Source: Microbacterium sp. LWH13-1.2 | GTDB taxonomy: Bacteria; Actinomycetota; Actinomycetes; Actinomycetales; Microbacteriaceae | Assembly: GCF_038397735.1 (NCBI RefSeq) | Contig: NZ_CP151635.1 | Coordinates: 2,170,001-2,234,000 of the forward strand | Length of the DNA: 64,000 bases | Direction: 5' to 3' | The notes under the pieces: model-generated | What the model was told of the DNA's origin: nothing | The model's database searches: none | The model's input: only the letters and a program-made list of their open reading frames with translations | Made by a program: the position numbers and the translations under genes | Part shown: piece by piece, positions 19,493 through 29,057 of the stretch | Layout of the letters: each line of letters opens with the position of its first letter | How positions within the stretch are numbered: the stretch's first letter is position 1

Positions 19493-20404
19493 ATGATCAC
19501 AGCAGAAGGCCTCACGAAGAGATTCGGAGACAAGACAGCCGTCCAGGACGTGTCGTTCACGGTCAAGCCCGGCACCGTCACGGGATTCCTCGGGCCGAAC
19601 GGCGCGGGCAAGTCCACGACGATGCGCATGATCGTCGGCCTCGACCGGCCCACCTCCGGCACGGCGACCGTCGGCGGGCGGGAGTACCGGAAGCTCCGCG
19701 CACCGCTCACCGAAGTCGGCGTGCTGCTCGACGCGAAGGCGGTGCACACCGGCCGCACCGCGCGAAATCACCTGCGTGCGATGGCGGCGACCCACGGCAT
19801 CGCCGCCTCCCGCGTCGACGAGGTCATCGACCTCGCCGGCATCGGCCCCGTCGCCCGCAAGCGCGCGGGCAAGTTCTCGCTCGGCATGGGACAACGACTC
19901 GGAATCGCCTCCGCTCTGCTCGGCGACCCGCACACCCTGATCCTCGATGAGCCGGTGAACGGACTCGACCCCGAGGGAGTGCGCTGGGTACGCCAGTTCG
20001 TGCGCCACGCGGCATCCGAGGGGCGGACGGTTCTGCTGTCCAGCCACCTGATGAGCGAGATGGCGCAGACCGCCGACCACGTGATCGTGATGGGCCGCGG
20101 CCAGGTGCTCGCCGATGCTCCGCTGCAGGAGCTGGTGCGCGCATGGACCACCAATACCGTGCGCGTGCGCACCCCTCGTGCCGCCGATCTGGCGGCTGCC
20201 GTCGGAGGACCGTCTGTCGAGATCGTGAGCTCCGCGCCCGATCTTCTGGACATCGTCGGTCTGCCCGCGTCGCGCATCGGCGACCTCGCCGCGGATCGCG
20301 GCATCCCTCTGCACGAACTCACCCCGACCACAGGATCGCTCGAAGACGCGTACCTCGCGCTCACCGGCGACTCGGTCGAGTACCGGACGAAGGAGATCTC
20401 ATGA
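19493..20404 (+). CDS. ABC transporter ATP-binding protein (export type)
   Basis: The 303-residue ATPase has Walker A GPNGAGKST, signature LGMGQRLG and Walker B LILDEPVNGLD with a C-terminal extension typical of bacitracin/antibiotic-type exporters. TAGCGT (19480-19485) lies 7 nt before ATG without a ribosome site. The permease gene overlaps its end (ATGA). The linked kinase and NarL regulator downstream suggest a sensor-controlled stress or peptide exporter, which is inference. Confidence 0.92.
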   Translation: MITAEGLTKRFGDKTAVQDVSFTVKPGTVTGFLGPNGAGKSTTMRMIVGLDRPTSGTATVGGREYRKLRAPLTEVGVLLDAKAVHTGRTARNHLRAMAATHGIAASRVDEVIDLAGIGPVARKRAGKFSLGMGQRLGIASALLGDPHTLILDEPVNGLDPEGVRWVRQFVRHAASEGRTVLLSSHLMSEMAQTADHVIVMGRGQVLADAPLQELVRAWTTNTVRVRTPRAADLAAAVGGPSVEIVSSAPDLLDIVGLPASRIGDLAADRGIPLHELTPTTGSLEDAYLALTGDSVEYRTKEIS

Positions 20405-21210
20405 CCGTCCAGGCTCCTCCCCTCACCCGCGCGCAGGTCGACACCGGCCGACGCCTCACGTTCGTCCGGGCGGTCCGCGGCGAGTGGATCAAGCTCTCGA
20501 CATTGCGCTCGACCTGGTGGTCGATCGGCATCGCCGCGATCCTCACCATCGGCATCGCCGTGCTCATCGCACAGGCGGTCGACGTGCCGGGCTTCGAGCC
20601 CATCCAGGCCGTCGTGATGCCGATCCAGTTCACGATGCTGCTCGCCGGCATCCTCGGCGCGATCTCAGTGACCGGCGAGTACTCGACCGGGATGATCCGT
20701 TCGACGCTGGCGGCCAACCCGAAGCGCGGATCCGTGCTCGCCGCCAAGGCGACCGTGATCGGCCTCTTCCTGTTCGTGTCGTCGCTCGTGATCTTCACCG
20801 CCGCGGCTGTCGCGGTCTCCGCGATCGTCGCCCCGCGCGATCAGAGCATCGACTGGAGCGACCCGTCGATGTCGATCCTCCCGATCGTCGTGTCATCCCT
20901 CGCCATGGCGGTGTTCGCCCTGATCGGCGTCGCGTTCGGCTTCATCCTGCGCTCGGGTGCCGGAGCGATCGCCGCGACGGTGGGACTCCTGTTCGTGCTG
21001 CCGATCGTAGCGAGCTTCTTCGCGATCGCCGGCGAGGGCTGGGCCTGGGTGATGGATGCCGCGAACTACCTGCCCGTGGCCGCAGCGCAGAGCGCGATCC
21101 TGCCCGAAGGCGCTGCTCTCGAGGGCCCGGTCGCGTACGTGACGCTGGCCGGCTGGGTCGCCGCGGGGATGCTCGCCGCGTGGGCCGTGCTCCGCACGCG
21201 CGACGCGTGA
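20401..21210 (+). CDS. ABC transporter permease
   Basis: The 269-residue protein has six hydrophobic segments. GEYSTGMIRSTLAANPKR after the second segment is typical of ABC-2 permeases that pair with the ATPase just upstream. Start and preceding stop overlap by 4 nt (ATGA), so the two subunits are made together. Confidence 0.92.
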   Translation: MTVQAPPLTRAQVDTGRRLTFVRAVRGEWIKLSTLRSTWWSIGIAAILTIGIAVLIAQAVDVPGFEPIQAVVMPIQFTMLLAGILGAISVTGEYSTGMIRSTLAANPKRGSVLAAKATVIGLFLFVSSLVIFTAAAVAVSAIVAPRDQSIDWSDPSMSILPIVVSSLAMAVFALIGVAFGFILRSGAGAIAATVGLLFVLPIVASFFAIAGEGWAWVMDAANYLPVAAAQSAILPEGAALEGPVAYVTLAGWVAAGMLAAWAVLRTRDA

Positions 21211-21248
21211 CCATGACGATCCGCGATGCAGCCGCGTAGAGTCGGCCG

Positions 21249-22517
21249 GTGAGCAGAACGCGCAGCCGCAGCACCTCGGTCCGGGAGGACGAGGCGCTGC
21301 GGCTGCCGCGTCCGCCCGGGGTGCTGAGACGCTTCTGGGCACGGCATCCGGTGGTCGCCGACGTCCTGATCGCACTGGTGTGCCTGCTGCTCTCGCTGGT
21401 ACCCGCCGGCGTCATCACGAACGATCTGCCGATGCCACTCGCGATCGGGGTGGCCGTCCTGGTTCCCGCATCGGTCGTCGCCGCCTGCGCGACGCTGCTG
21501 TGGCGGCGCCGGCGCCCGCTCGTACCGTTCGTCGCCTCCTTCGCGCTCGAGGCCGGATTCCTCTTCGCACTGCAGCCGATCGGGTCGCCGCTTCTGCTGG
21601 TCACCTGCTACTCGCTCGCCGTGTACCGCTCGTCGCGGGCCGCATGGACGGGTTTCGGCATCGGACTGGCCTCCCTCGCAGCCTTCGGCGGGCTGCTCAC
21701 GCTCTCGGGCGTCATCACGCTGCAGATCGCCGCGAACGCCGTGATCATGTCGCTCGTGCTCGGGTTGATCGGCACGCTCATCGGCGTCAACGTGGGAGGC
21801 CGCAAGCGCTATCTCGACGCCGTGATCGACCGGTCCCGGCAGCTGCTCGTCGAGCGCGACCAGCAGGCGCAGCTCGCGGCCGCCGGCGAGCGCGCACGCA
21901 TCGCCCGCGAGATGCACGACATCGTCTCGCACTCGCTGACGGTGATCGTCGCACTCTCCGAGGGCGGCGCCGCCACATCCGACCCCGAGCAGGCGCGTGC
22001 AGCGGCCACGGCTTCGGCAGAGACGGCCCGCAGCGCCCTCACCGAGATGCGCGCCATGCTCGGCGTCCTGCGAGCCGACGACTCCCCGCTGCCGCTGGCG
22101 CCCCTCGCGCCGACGCCTCCGCAGGAGACCGTCGCACACGCGCAGCGCGCAGGTTACCCCGTGACGCTCTCGGTCTCCGGTGGCGCCGACCTCTCCCCCG
22201 CCGTCGCCCACGCGGTCGGGCGCATCGTGCAGGAGGGCGTCACCAACGCGATGCGGCACGCACCGGGTGCGACGTCGATCGCCGTCCGACTGGTCTACAC
22301 GGCGGATGCAGTGACGGCCGAGATCGTCAACGACGGCGCCTCTGGCCCGGTCGGCACGTCGGGATTCGGACTGCGCGGTCTTGCCGAGCGCGCCGCGCAC
22401 GCCGGCGGAACCGTCGTCTCCGAACCGCTCGAGGGCGGCAGATGGATGCTGCGCGCCGAGCTCCCGACGCCCGATCCGAGCGAACTCACCACCCCCGACC
22501 TGGAGGACAGACCATGA
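21249..22517 (+). CDS. NarL-type sensor histidine kinase (HisKA_3)
   Basis: A 422-residue kinase with about five membrane segments in the first half, then REMHDIVSHSLTVIV with the phosphoacceptor His (HisKA_3 type) and an ATPase part with GVTNAMRHAPG (N box) and GTSGFGLRGLAERA (G box). Short extracellular loops suggest sensing inside the membrane. It starts with GTG; TAGAGT is 6 nt upstream with no ribosome site. It probably senses the state linked to the ABC exporter before it. Confidence 0.92.
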   Translation: MSRTRSRSTSVREDEALRLPRPPGVLRRFWARHPVVADVLIALVCLLLSLVPAGVITNDLPMPLAIGVAVLVPASVVAACATLLWRRRRPLVPFVASFALEAGFLFALQPIGSPLLLVTCYSLAVYRSSRAAWTGFGIGLASLAAFGGLLTLSGVITLQIAANAVIMSLVLGLIGTLIGVNVGGRKRYLDAVIDRSRQLLVERDQQAQLAAAGERARIAREMHDIVSHSLTVIVALSEGGAATSDPEQARAAATASAETARSALTEMRAMLGVLRADDSPLPLAPLAPTPPQETVAHAQRAGYPVTLSVSGGADLSPAVAHAVGRIVQEGVTNAMRHAPGATSIAVRLVYTADAVTAEIVNDGASGPVGTSGFGLRGLAERAAHAGGTVVSEPLEGGRWMLRAELPTPDPSELTTPDLEDRP

Positions 22518-23209
22518 CCGACTCGATCTCGATCCTGCTCGTCGACGACCAGCAGCTCATCCGACTCGGGTTCCGGATGGTGCTCGAAGCCGAGGCCGAC
22601 ATGGTGGTGGTCGGCGAGGCGGAGGACGGCCACGCGGCCATCGCTCAGGCTGCGGCGCTGCAGCCCGATCTCGTGCTGATGGACATCCGGATGCCCGGGC
22701 TCGACGGCATCGCCGCGACCGAGGCGATCGTCCGCGCGCACCCCGAGACGCGTGTGCTCGTGCTGACCACGTTCGATCTCGACGAGTACGCGTTCGGCGC
22801 GATCCGCGCGGGTGCCAGCGGTTTCCTGCTGAAGGACGCGCAGCGGCACGAGATGATCTCGGCCATCCGCGCCATCCACCGAGGAGACGCGGCGCTCGCG
22901 CCGAGGGTCACCCGGATGCTGCTGGAACATGTGACGCCGGGATTGGGCGCTTCTCCCGTGCAGCCGACCGTCCCGATCGACGATCCGACGACCGACCTCA
23001 CCGATCGGGAACGGGACGTGTTCCTCGAGATCGCGCGCGGGCTGACCAATGCCGAGATCGCGCAGGCTCTGTTCGTCAGCGAGTCGACGGTGAAGACGCA
23101 CGTGGGTCGCGTGCTCGCGAAGCTCGGCGCTCGCGACCGCATCCATCTGGTCATCCTGGCCCACCGGCTCGGGCTCATCGACGACGACGCCCTGCCCTCC
23201 GACTCGTAG
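22514..23209 (+). CDS. NarL/LuxR-family response regulator
   Basis: A 231-residue regulator with receiver (DDQ acidic residues, MDIRMPGLDG with phosphoacceptor Asp near 54, LLKD Lys) and LuxR-type helix-turn-helix (LTDRERDVFLEIARGLTNAEIA and VKTHVGRVLAKL). The start overlaps the kinase stop by 4 nt. Together with kinase, ATPase and permease it forms a four-gene module. Confidence 0.95.
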   Translation: MTDSISILLVDDQQLIRLGFRMVLEAEADMVVVGEAEDGHAAIAQAAALQPDLVLMDIRMPGLDGIAATEAIVRAHPETRVLVLTTFDLDEYAFGAIRAGASGFLLKDAQRHEMISAIRAIHRGDAALAPRVTRMLLEHVTPGLGASPVQPTVPIDDPTTDLTDRERDVFLEIARGLTNAEIAQALFVSESTVKTHVGRVLAKLGARDRIHLVILAHRLGLIDDDALPSDS

Positions 23210-23234
23210 GCCGGCGGGCAGGGCTCGAGTACCG

Positions 23235-24188
23235 TCAGGCCTTCGCCGGAGCCCACTCCGACACACGGTCGAGCGCGTCGACCTCGTCGGTGGTCAGCTC
23301 GAGACGAGCACCGGCGAGGAGATCCGGCACCTGCTCGACGGTGCGGGCGCTGGCAATAGGCGCCGCCACGGTCGGCTGGGCGCGCAGCCATGCGAGCGAG
23401 GTAGCGGCGATCGAGGCGCCGTGCGCGTCACCGATCTGCTCGAGGGTGTCGATGATGCGCAGTCCCGCTTCGGTGGCATACTTCGCTGCCCCCGAGGCAC
23501 GGGGCGACGTCTGCCCCTCGGTGTCGGCGGAGCGGTACTTTCCGGTCAGGAATCCGCTTGCGAGCGAGTAGTACGGCACGAGTCCGAGACCGAACTCCTC
23601 TGCCACCGGGATGATCGTCTCCTCGACGTCGTTGCGGTGCACGAGGTTGTAGTGCGGCTGCACGGCGACGGGCAGGGCGACGCCGATGCGGCGGGCGATC
23701 TCGACCCATTCGCGGATGCGGTCGGCACTGTAGTTCGAGACGGCGACGTTGCGCACCAGGCCGTCGGCGACGAGCTGGCCGAAGGCCCCGACGGTCTCTT
23801 CCAGCGGCACGGTCTCGTCATCGAAGTGCGCGTAGTAGAGGTCGATCGTGTCGACTCCGAGGCGGCCCAACGACGCTTCGGCGGCCGCGCGGACGTTCGC
23901 GGCCGCGAGTCCCGTGAACTCCGGATGCTGGCTCACCTTGGTGGCGACGACCACGCCCTGGGGCTTGCGCGAGGCGAGCCACTCTCCGATGATCGTCTCG
24001 CTCTCGCCGCCCGAGTTGCCCGGCACCCACGCGCTGTACGCGTCGGCGGTGTCGATGAAGTCACCTCCCCCGTCGACGAACGCGTCGAGCACGGCGAACG
24101 ATGCGTCGCGGTCGGCCGTCCAGCCGAACACGTTGCCACCGAGCGAGAGGGGGAAGACGTCAAGGTCGCTGTTTCCGATACGAGTCAT
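23235..24188 (-). CDS. Aldo/keto reductase
   Basis: The 317-residue NADPH-dependent oxidoreductase has the family tetrad: Asp and Tyr in DTADAYS, Lys in ATKVS and His in YAHFDDE, plus PYYSLASGFLTGKY for cofactor binding. The substrate is unknown. The start codon lies in the centre of a short palindrome (24180-24194), a possible operator. Confidence 0.93.
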   Translation of the reverse strand: MTRIGNSDLDVFPLSLGGNVFGWTADRDASFAVLDAFVDGGGDFIDTADAYSAWVPGNSGGESETIIGEWLASRKPQGVVVATKVSQHPEFTGLAAANVRAAAEASLGRLGVDTIDLYYAHFDDETVPLEETVGAFGQLVADGLVRNVAVSNYSADRIREWVEIARRIGVALPVAVQPHYNLVHRNDVEETIIPVAEEFGLGLVPYYSLASGFLTGKYRSADTEGQTSPRASGAAKYATEAGLRIIDTLEQIGDAHGASIAATSLAWLRAQPTVAAPIASARTVEQVPDLLAGARLELTTDEVDALDRVSEWAPAKA

Positions 24189-24194
24189 ACTCGT
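24180..24194. promoter_or_regulatory. Palindrome over the reductase start codon
   Basis: ACGAGT-3 nt-ACTCGT surrounds the ATG of the aldo/keto reductase gene. Its position would let a bound repressor block transcription or, as RNA, hide the start. Confidence 0.4.
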
Positions 24195-24299
24195 GACAAC
24201 CCGCGACCCCCGCGCACTATTTCGCGTATGACGATGTGTGTCATGCGAGGAACCGCTGACCGGCGAACTCCTGCATCCCAGTCGCGTATCGTTGGCCCG

Positions 24300-24506
24300 A
24301 TGAACCCCAGGCGCGAACCTCGAGGCGGCATGGCGTCCCTGCCGCTGATGCTCGGCCTCCCCGTCGGCGCAGTCGTCGGGCTCGGCATCGGGACTGCCGC
24401 GGGCGACCCCGGGATCGGCGCCGCGATCGGTGCTCCCGCCGGTCTCATGATCGGGCTCGTCTGGACCGTCGTCTGGGAGCAGATGCGGCGCAGCGAGAAC
24501 GACTAG
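24300..24506 (+). CDS. Small glycine-rich membrane protein
   Basis: A 68-residue protein with one or two Gly/Ala-rich hydrophobic segments (GAVVGLGIGTAAGDPGIGAA resembles a glycine-zipper) and a basic/acidic tail. I do not recognise a characterised family. TATCGT (24287-24292) lies 7 nt before ATG and there is no ribosome site. It is divergent from the reductase gene. Confidence 0.75.
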   Translation: MNPRREPRGGMASLPLMLGLPVGAVVGLGIGTAAGDPGIGAAIGAPAGLMIGLVWTVVWEQMRRSEND

Positions 24507-24561
24507 GTCGCCTCTCCGCTCCTTCGCGGTCTCGAGCGGGAGCTTCTCCGCCCGGACAGAG

Positions 24562-24605
24562 CGAAGGTCCGTATCCCTGGAGCCCTCCAGGGATACGGAC
24601 CTTCG
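24562..24605. terminator. Long hairpin after tRNA-Thr
   Basis: A perfect 20-bp inverted repeat (24562-24581 with 24586-24605) and 4-nt loop begins 7 nt past the tRNA 3' end. There is no T tract, so it may act as terminator or 3'-processing signal, also for the convergent small membrane gene. Confidence 0.75.
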
Positions 24606-24612
24606 TGTGTGG

Positions 24613-24685
24613 TGCCGACTACAGGACTCGAACCTGCAACCCCCGTATTACAAGTACGGTGCGCTACCAATTGCGCCAAGTCGGC
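24613..24685 (-). tRNA. tRNA-Thr (anticodon TGT)
   Basis: The minus strand gives a 73-nt cloverleaf with acceptor stem GCCGACT/AGTCGGC, anticodon loop CTTGTAA and T-loop GGTTCGAGTCC. CCA is not encoded. It reads ACA and ACG codons. Confidence 0.96.
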
Positions 24686-24726
24686 GGACGCCACCCAGCT
24701 TAGCGAGGGGCGGCCCGTGCCGAGAA

Positions 24727-25671
24727 CTACGGCGCGGTGGTCGGGGTGGGAGTCGGACTGGGCGACTCGGTGGCGTAGTACGCGTCGCTCGCGACGGTCA
24801 GCACGAACTGGGAGAACTCGCTCGGGTCGTCGAGTGCACCGACGTAGGCCTCGCCGTTGACGACGATCATGGGCGCTGCGGTCAGAACGAGATCGTCCGA
24901 GCCGACGAGCGGGCCCTCGAGGGCGCGCGAGGTGGCATCCTTCGCCCACGTCACGTAGTCCTGATCCTCGATGCAGGATCGCACGCTCTTGACGTTGTCC
25001 GAGCCGACGGCGCCGGCGATGTCGGCGAGCTGCGCGTCGGAGAAGCCGTCGGTGTTCACCTCGGGCTGATCGTCGAGCAGATCGTGGTTGAAGGCGTAGA
25101 ACTGCGCCGGTGAATGCGTCGCGACGCACGCGGCGGCCGCGGCGGAGCGCAGAGAGTACTTGGTGCCGTTCGAGCTGGCGGTGAGCAGTGCGACCGGGTG
25201 GTACGTCACGGTGGCTGCGCCCTCGGTGATCCAGTTCACGAGCTGGCGGGCGTTCGCGCGCTCGAACTCACCGGCGTCCGGCGACAGGTAGTCGACGTAG
25301 ATGTGGATGTCGACCGTGCTCGACGTGGTGGGCGCCGGGGTCGGCGTCGCCTCGCCTCCGGCCTCCGTATCGTCGGGGCTCGGCGCTGCCACGCCCTCAT
25401 CGGACGCAGCAGTGGCGCTGATGTCGGAGACGAGGATGCCGTCATCGTCCATGCCGCCGGGAGTGAGCTGCGGCTTCGACACCTGCGCCGAGACGGCGAG
25501 AGTGATGGCCGTGCCGATGGCGCCCACCGCGACCACGGCGATGGCACCGAGGATGATCCGTCGCATCACGCGCGCCCTCGACTGCTGGGCATGCACCTTC
25601 TGTGCCTTCTCCCGCACCACCTCACGCGAATTGCGAGGGGTGGGGACGTTCGGCGTCTCGTCGCTCGACAT
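24727..25671 (-). CDS. Membrane-anchored DsbA/thioredoxin-fold protein lacking CxxC
   Basis: The 314-residue protein has a cytoplasmic basic N-terminus, one membrane segment (about 39-62), a Thr/Pro-rich linker and an outside DsbA-like domain. The active-site turn reads DYLSPDAGEFE, where relatives have CPxC, so both catalytic Cys are replaced (Ser and Ala). The cis-Pro loop is kept (AAPMIVVNG). Two Cys remain far apart (AAAAACVATH and VRSCIEDQ). A role in oxidoreduction is therefore unlikely; binding or scaffolding is a guess. Confidence 0.88.
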   Translation of the reverse strand: MSSDETPNVPTPRNSREVVREKAQKVHAQQSRARVMRRIILGAIAVVAVGAIGTAITLAVSAQVSKPQLTPGGMDDDGILVSDISATAASDEGVAAPSPDDTEAGGEATPTPAPTTSSTVDIHIYVDYLSPDAGEFERANARQLVNWITEGAATVTYHPVALLTASSNGTKYSLRSAAAAACVATHSPAQFYAFNHDLLDDQPEVNTDGFSDAQLADIAGAVGSDNVKSVRSCIEDQDYVTWAKDATSRALEGPLVGSDDLVLTAAPMIVVNGEAYVGALDDPSEFSQFVLTVASDAYYATESPSPTPTPTTAP

Positions 25672-25900
25672 CGTTCCTCTAGACAGTCTCAGGGGGGCAG
25701 GGTGGCCCCGGACGCCACTCGGGTGGCGAACGCCACGTTAAGCGGCCGAGAACGATGTTAACGAGCCAGGCTGAGAAATACCCAGATAGACGGGTTTCTG
25801 CCATACTGATCCCGACCCGATGAGGGGTCACGGCGGATCGCTCCGCCGCTCTATCACTACGGATCGTCCGGCACGTACCTGCCGGTGAAGGAGAAACACA

Positions 25901-27004
<1,104 letters not shown>

Positions 27005-27018
27005 TCGGATCCACAGAC

Positions 27019-27061
27019 GCGGCGCGGGCTGACTTCGGTCGCCCGCGCCGCTTCTGCTTTT
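27019..27061 (+). terminator. Terminator of the MalK-type ATPase gene
   Basis: An 11-bp inverted repeat (27019-27029 with 27041-27051) is followed by TTCTGCTTTT. It separates the ATPase gene from the DUF4032 gene. Confidence 0.85.
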
Positions 27062-27083
27062 CCCACACACCGTCTGGAGAGCC

Positions 27084-28388
27084 ATGCAGGATGCGCTGCG
27101 GATCACCGCGAGCTCGATCGACCCGGGGCTGCTCGCCCTCCCCTGGTCGACGACACTGGCCAAGTGGCCGTCCGAGCAGATCGTGTCGCTGCCGAAGGGC
27201 CTCTCCCGCCACCTCGTGCGGTTCGCCGATCTCTCCGGCCGCGTCGTCGCCGTCAAGGAGACGACCGATGAGATGGCGAAGCGCGAGTACGAGATGCTCG
27301 GCAACCTCGCACGCCTCGACATCCCCTGCGTCGACCGTGTCGCGGTGATCGCAGGACGAACGGATGCCGCGGGTGAACCGCTTCCCGCCGCGCTCGTGAC
27401 GTCGCATCTGCGGTTCTCGATGCCGTACCGTGCCCTCTTCACCCGAGTCCTGCGCCCCGACACCGCCACCCGCCTCGTCGACGCCCTCGCGGTGCTGCTC
27501 GTGCGCCTGCACAACGTCGGCTTCTACTGGGGCGACGTGTCGCTGTCGAACACCCTCTTCCGGCGTGACGCCGGCGCCTACGCCGCGTACCTCGTCGACG
27601 CCGAGACCGGCGAGCTGCACGAGGAGGGCCTGACCGACGGCCAGCGCGCCTACGACCTCGACCTCGCCCGCACGAACATCGCCGGCGAGATCATGGACCT
27701 CGCCGCGGGCGGCCGGCTCGAGCACGGTGTCGACGCGATCGCGATCGCCGACGGCATCGTCTCGTCCTACCGCTCACTGTGGGCGGAGCTCACGGTGCAG
27801 GAATCCTTCGCGTCGGCGGAGACCTGGCGCATCACCGAGCGCGTCGAGCGTCTCAACGCGCTCGGATTCGACATCGACGAGATGTCGATGTCGACGACTG
27901 CCGACGGCACGGTCGTCGAGATCCAGCCGAAGGTCGTGGATGCCGGGCACCACCAGCGCCGGCTCATCCGCCTGACCGGACTCGATGTCGAGGAGAACCA
28001 GGCGCGACGCCTGCTCAACGACCTCGATGAGTTCCGCGCCCGATCGACCAAGCAGTGGGCCGACGAGGAGATGTACGCGCACGAGTGGCTGACCCGCGTG
28101 TTCGAGCCCGTCGTGCGCGCGATCCCGTGGGAGTTGCGCGCCAAGCTCGAACCCGCCGAGGTGTTCCACCAGGTGCTCGAGCACCGCTGGTACCTGTCGC
28201 AGGCGCAGGGACGCTCCGTGCCTCTTGCGGAAGTGCTGACGAGCTACATCAACGAGGTGCTACGGCACCGCCGCGACGAGGCGACCATCATGGGTCCTCC
28301 CACCGAGACCATGAGCCTGCCGGTGATCACCGGATCGAATCCCGTCACCGATGACGACGACGAGATCGACTGGCGCGACCTGGTCTGA
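27084..28388 (+). CDS. DUF4032 protein with kinase-like fold
   Basis: The 434-residue protein belongs to DUF4032. Its first ~200 residues carry protein-kinase-like motifs: VVAVKET (Lys), HNVGFYWGDVSLSNTLFRR (catalytic-loop-like Asp and Asn) and YLVDAETGEL (metal-binding Asp). The last ~200 residues are the DUF4032 domain proper, and the end is acidic (DDDDEIDW). Phosphotransfer activity is inferred from motifs; the target is unknown. GGAGAG is the ribosome site. Confidence 0.85.
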   Translation: MQDALRITASSIDPGLLALPWSTTLAKWPSEQIVSLPKGLSRHLVRFADLSGRVVAVKETTDEMAKREYEMLGNLARLDIPCVDRVAVIAGRTDAAGEPLPAALVTSHLRFSMPYRALFTRVLRPDTATRLVDALAVLLVRLHNVGFYWGDVSLSNTLFRRDAGAYAAYLVDAETGELHEEGLTDGQRAYDLDLARTNIAGEIMDLAAGGRLEHGVDAIAIADGIVSSYRSLWAELTVQESFASAETWRITERVERLNALGFDIDEMSMSTTADGTVVEIQPKVVDAGHHQRRLIRLTGLDVEENQARRLLNDLDEFRARSTKQWADEEMYAHEWLTRVFEPVVRAIPWELRAKLEPAEVFHQVLEHRWYLSQAQGRSVPLAEVLTSYINEVLRHRRDEATIMGPPTETMSLPVITGSNPVTDDDDEIDWRDLV

Positions 28389-28404
28389 GCGTGCTCTGCG
28401 CGGT

Positions 28405-29046
28405 TCAGTACCCGACGGTGAAACGCCCGCGACGGTGTGCGCCGCGCTCGACCTCATCGACCACCGCGATCGCGAAGTCGGCGCCCGAGATGAACGACTT
28501 GCCGTCGGCATCCCGCACGAGCACGTCGCCGCCGTCGCGGTAGTGACCGGTGCGCTCCCCCTCGGCCCAGGGTCCGAAGACCTCGGCAGGGTGGATGAAG
28601 AACCAGTCGAGCGACTCGTCGGTCGACTCGAGCAGCGCGAGAGAGTCGATGCCGACCTGCGCCTCGTGCTTGTACTCCTCGGGGAAGTCGAGGTCGAAGA
28701 GCCGAGGGCCGCCGGGGGCGACGAGGCTGCCGCCGGCTCCGCCGACCACGCCGATGCGGGTCTTCGTGCCGCTCAACTTCTCGACGAGGCCGCCGAGCGC
28801 GTCGAGCACCGAGTCCTCCATGTCGCCACGGGGAGACAGCGCCGACACGACAGCGTCCGCACCGTCGAAGACGTCGCCCAGGCTCGCGAGGTCGAGCACG
28901 GAACCCTGCACGTTCCGTGCGCCCTCCACGGGGTTCGACGGCTCCGAGCGCGAGACCGAGACGACCTCGTGGCCGCGGCTCACCGCCTCCGAGACGATGT
29001 GGCGTCCGGCGTAGCCGGTTCCTCCGAGGACGACGATGCGAGCCAT
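28405..29046 (-). CDS. NAD(P)-binding SDR-like protein
   Basis: A 213-residue Rossmann protein of the atypical SDR group (NAD(P)H-binding family). It begins IVVLGGTGYAGRHIV with the GxxGxxG nucleotide loop, and has IGVVGGAGGS and FFIHPAEVFGPW later. Relatives include NmrA-like sensors and flavin-reductase-like enzymes. The substrate is unknown. The ribosome site is GGGGAGAAG. It follows rlmB on the same strand after 11 nt. Confidence 0.88.
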   Translation of the reverse strand: MARIVVLGGTGYAGRHIVSEAVSRGHEVVSVSRSEPSNPVEGARNVQGSVLDLASLGDVFDGADAVVSALSPRGDMEDSVLDALGGLVEKLSGTKTRIGVVGGAGGSLVAPGGPRLFDLDFPEEYKHEAQVGIDSLALLESTDESLDWFFIHPAEVFGPWAEGERTGHYRDGGDVLVRDADGKSFISGADFAIAVVDEVERGAHRRGRFTVGY

Positions 29047-29057
29047 GTGCTTCTCCC

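Noticed and set aside
25700..25880. Riboswitch or gene in the 229-nt leader of the MalK-type ATPase
   Set aside because: I see two GTTAA elements and a weak CATACT but no structured consensus or ORF.
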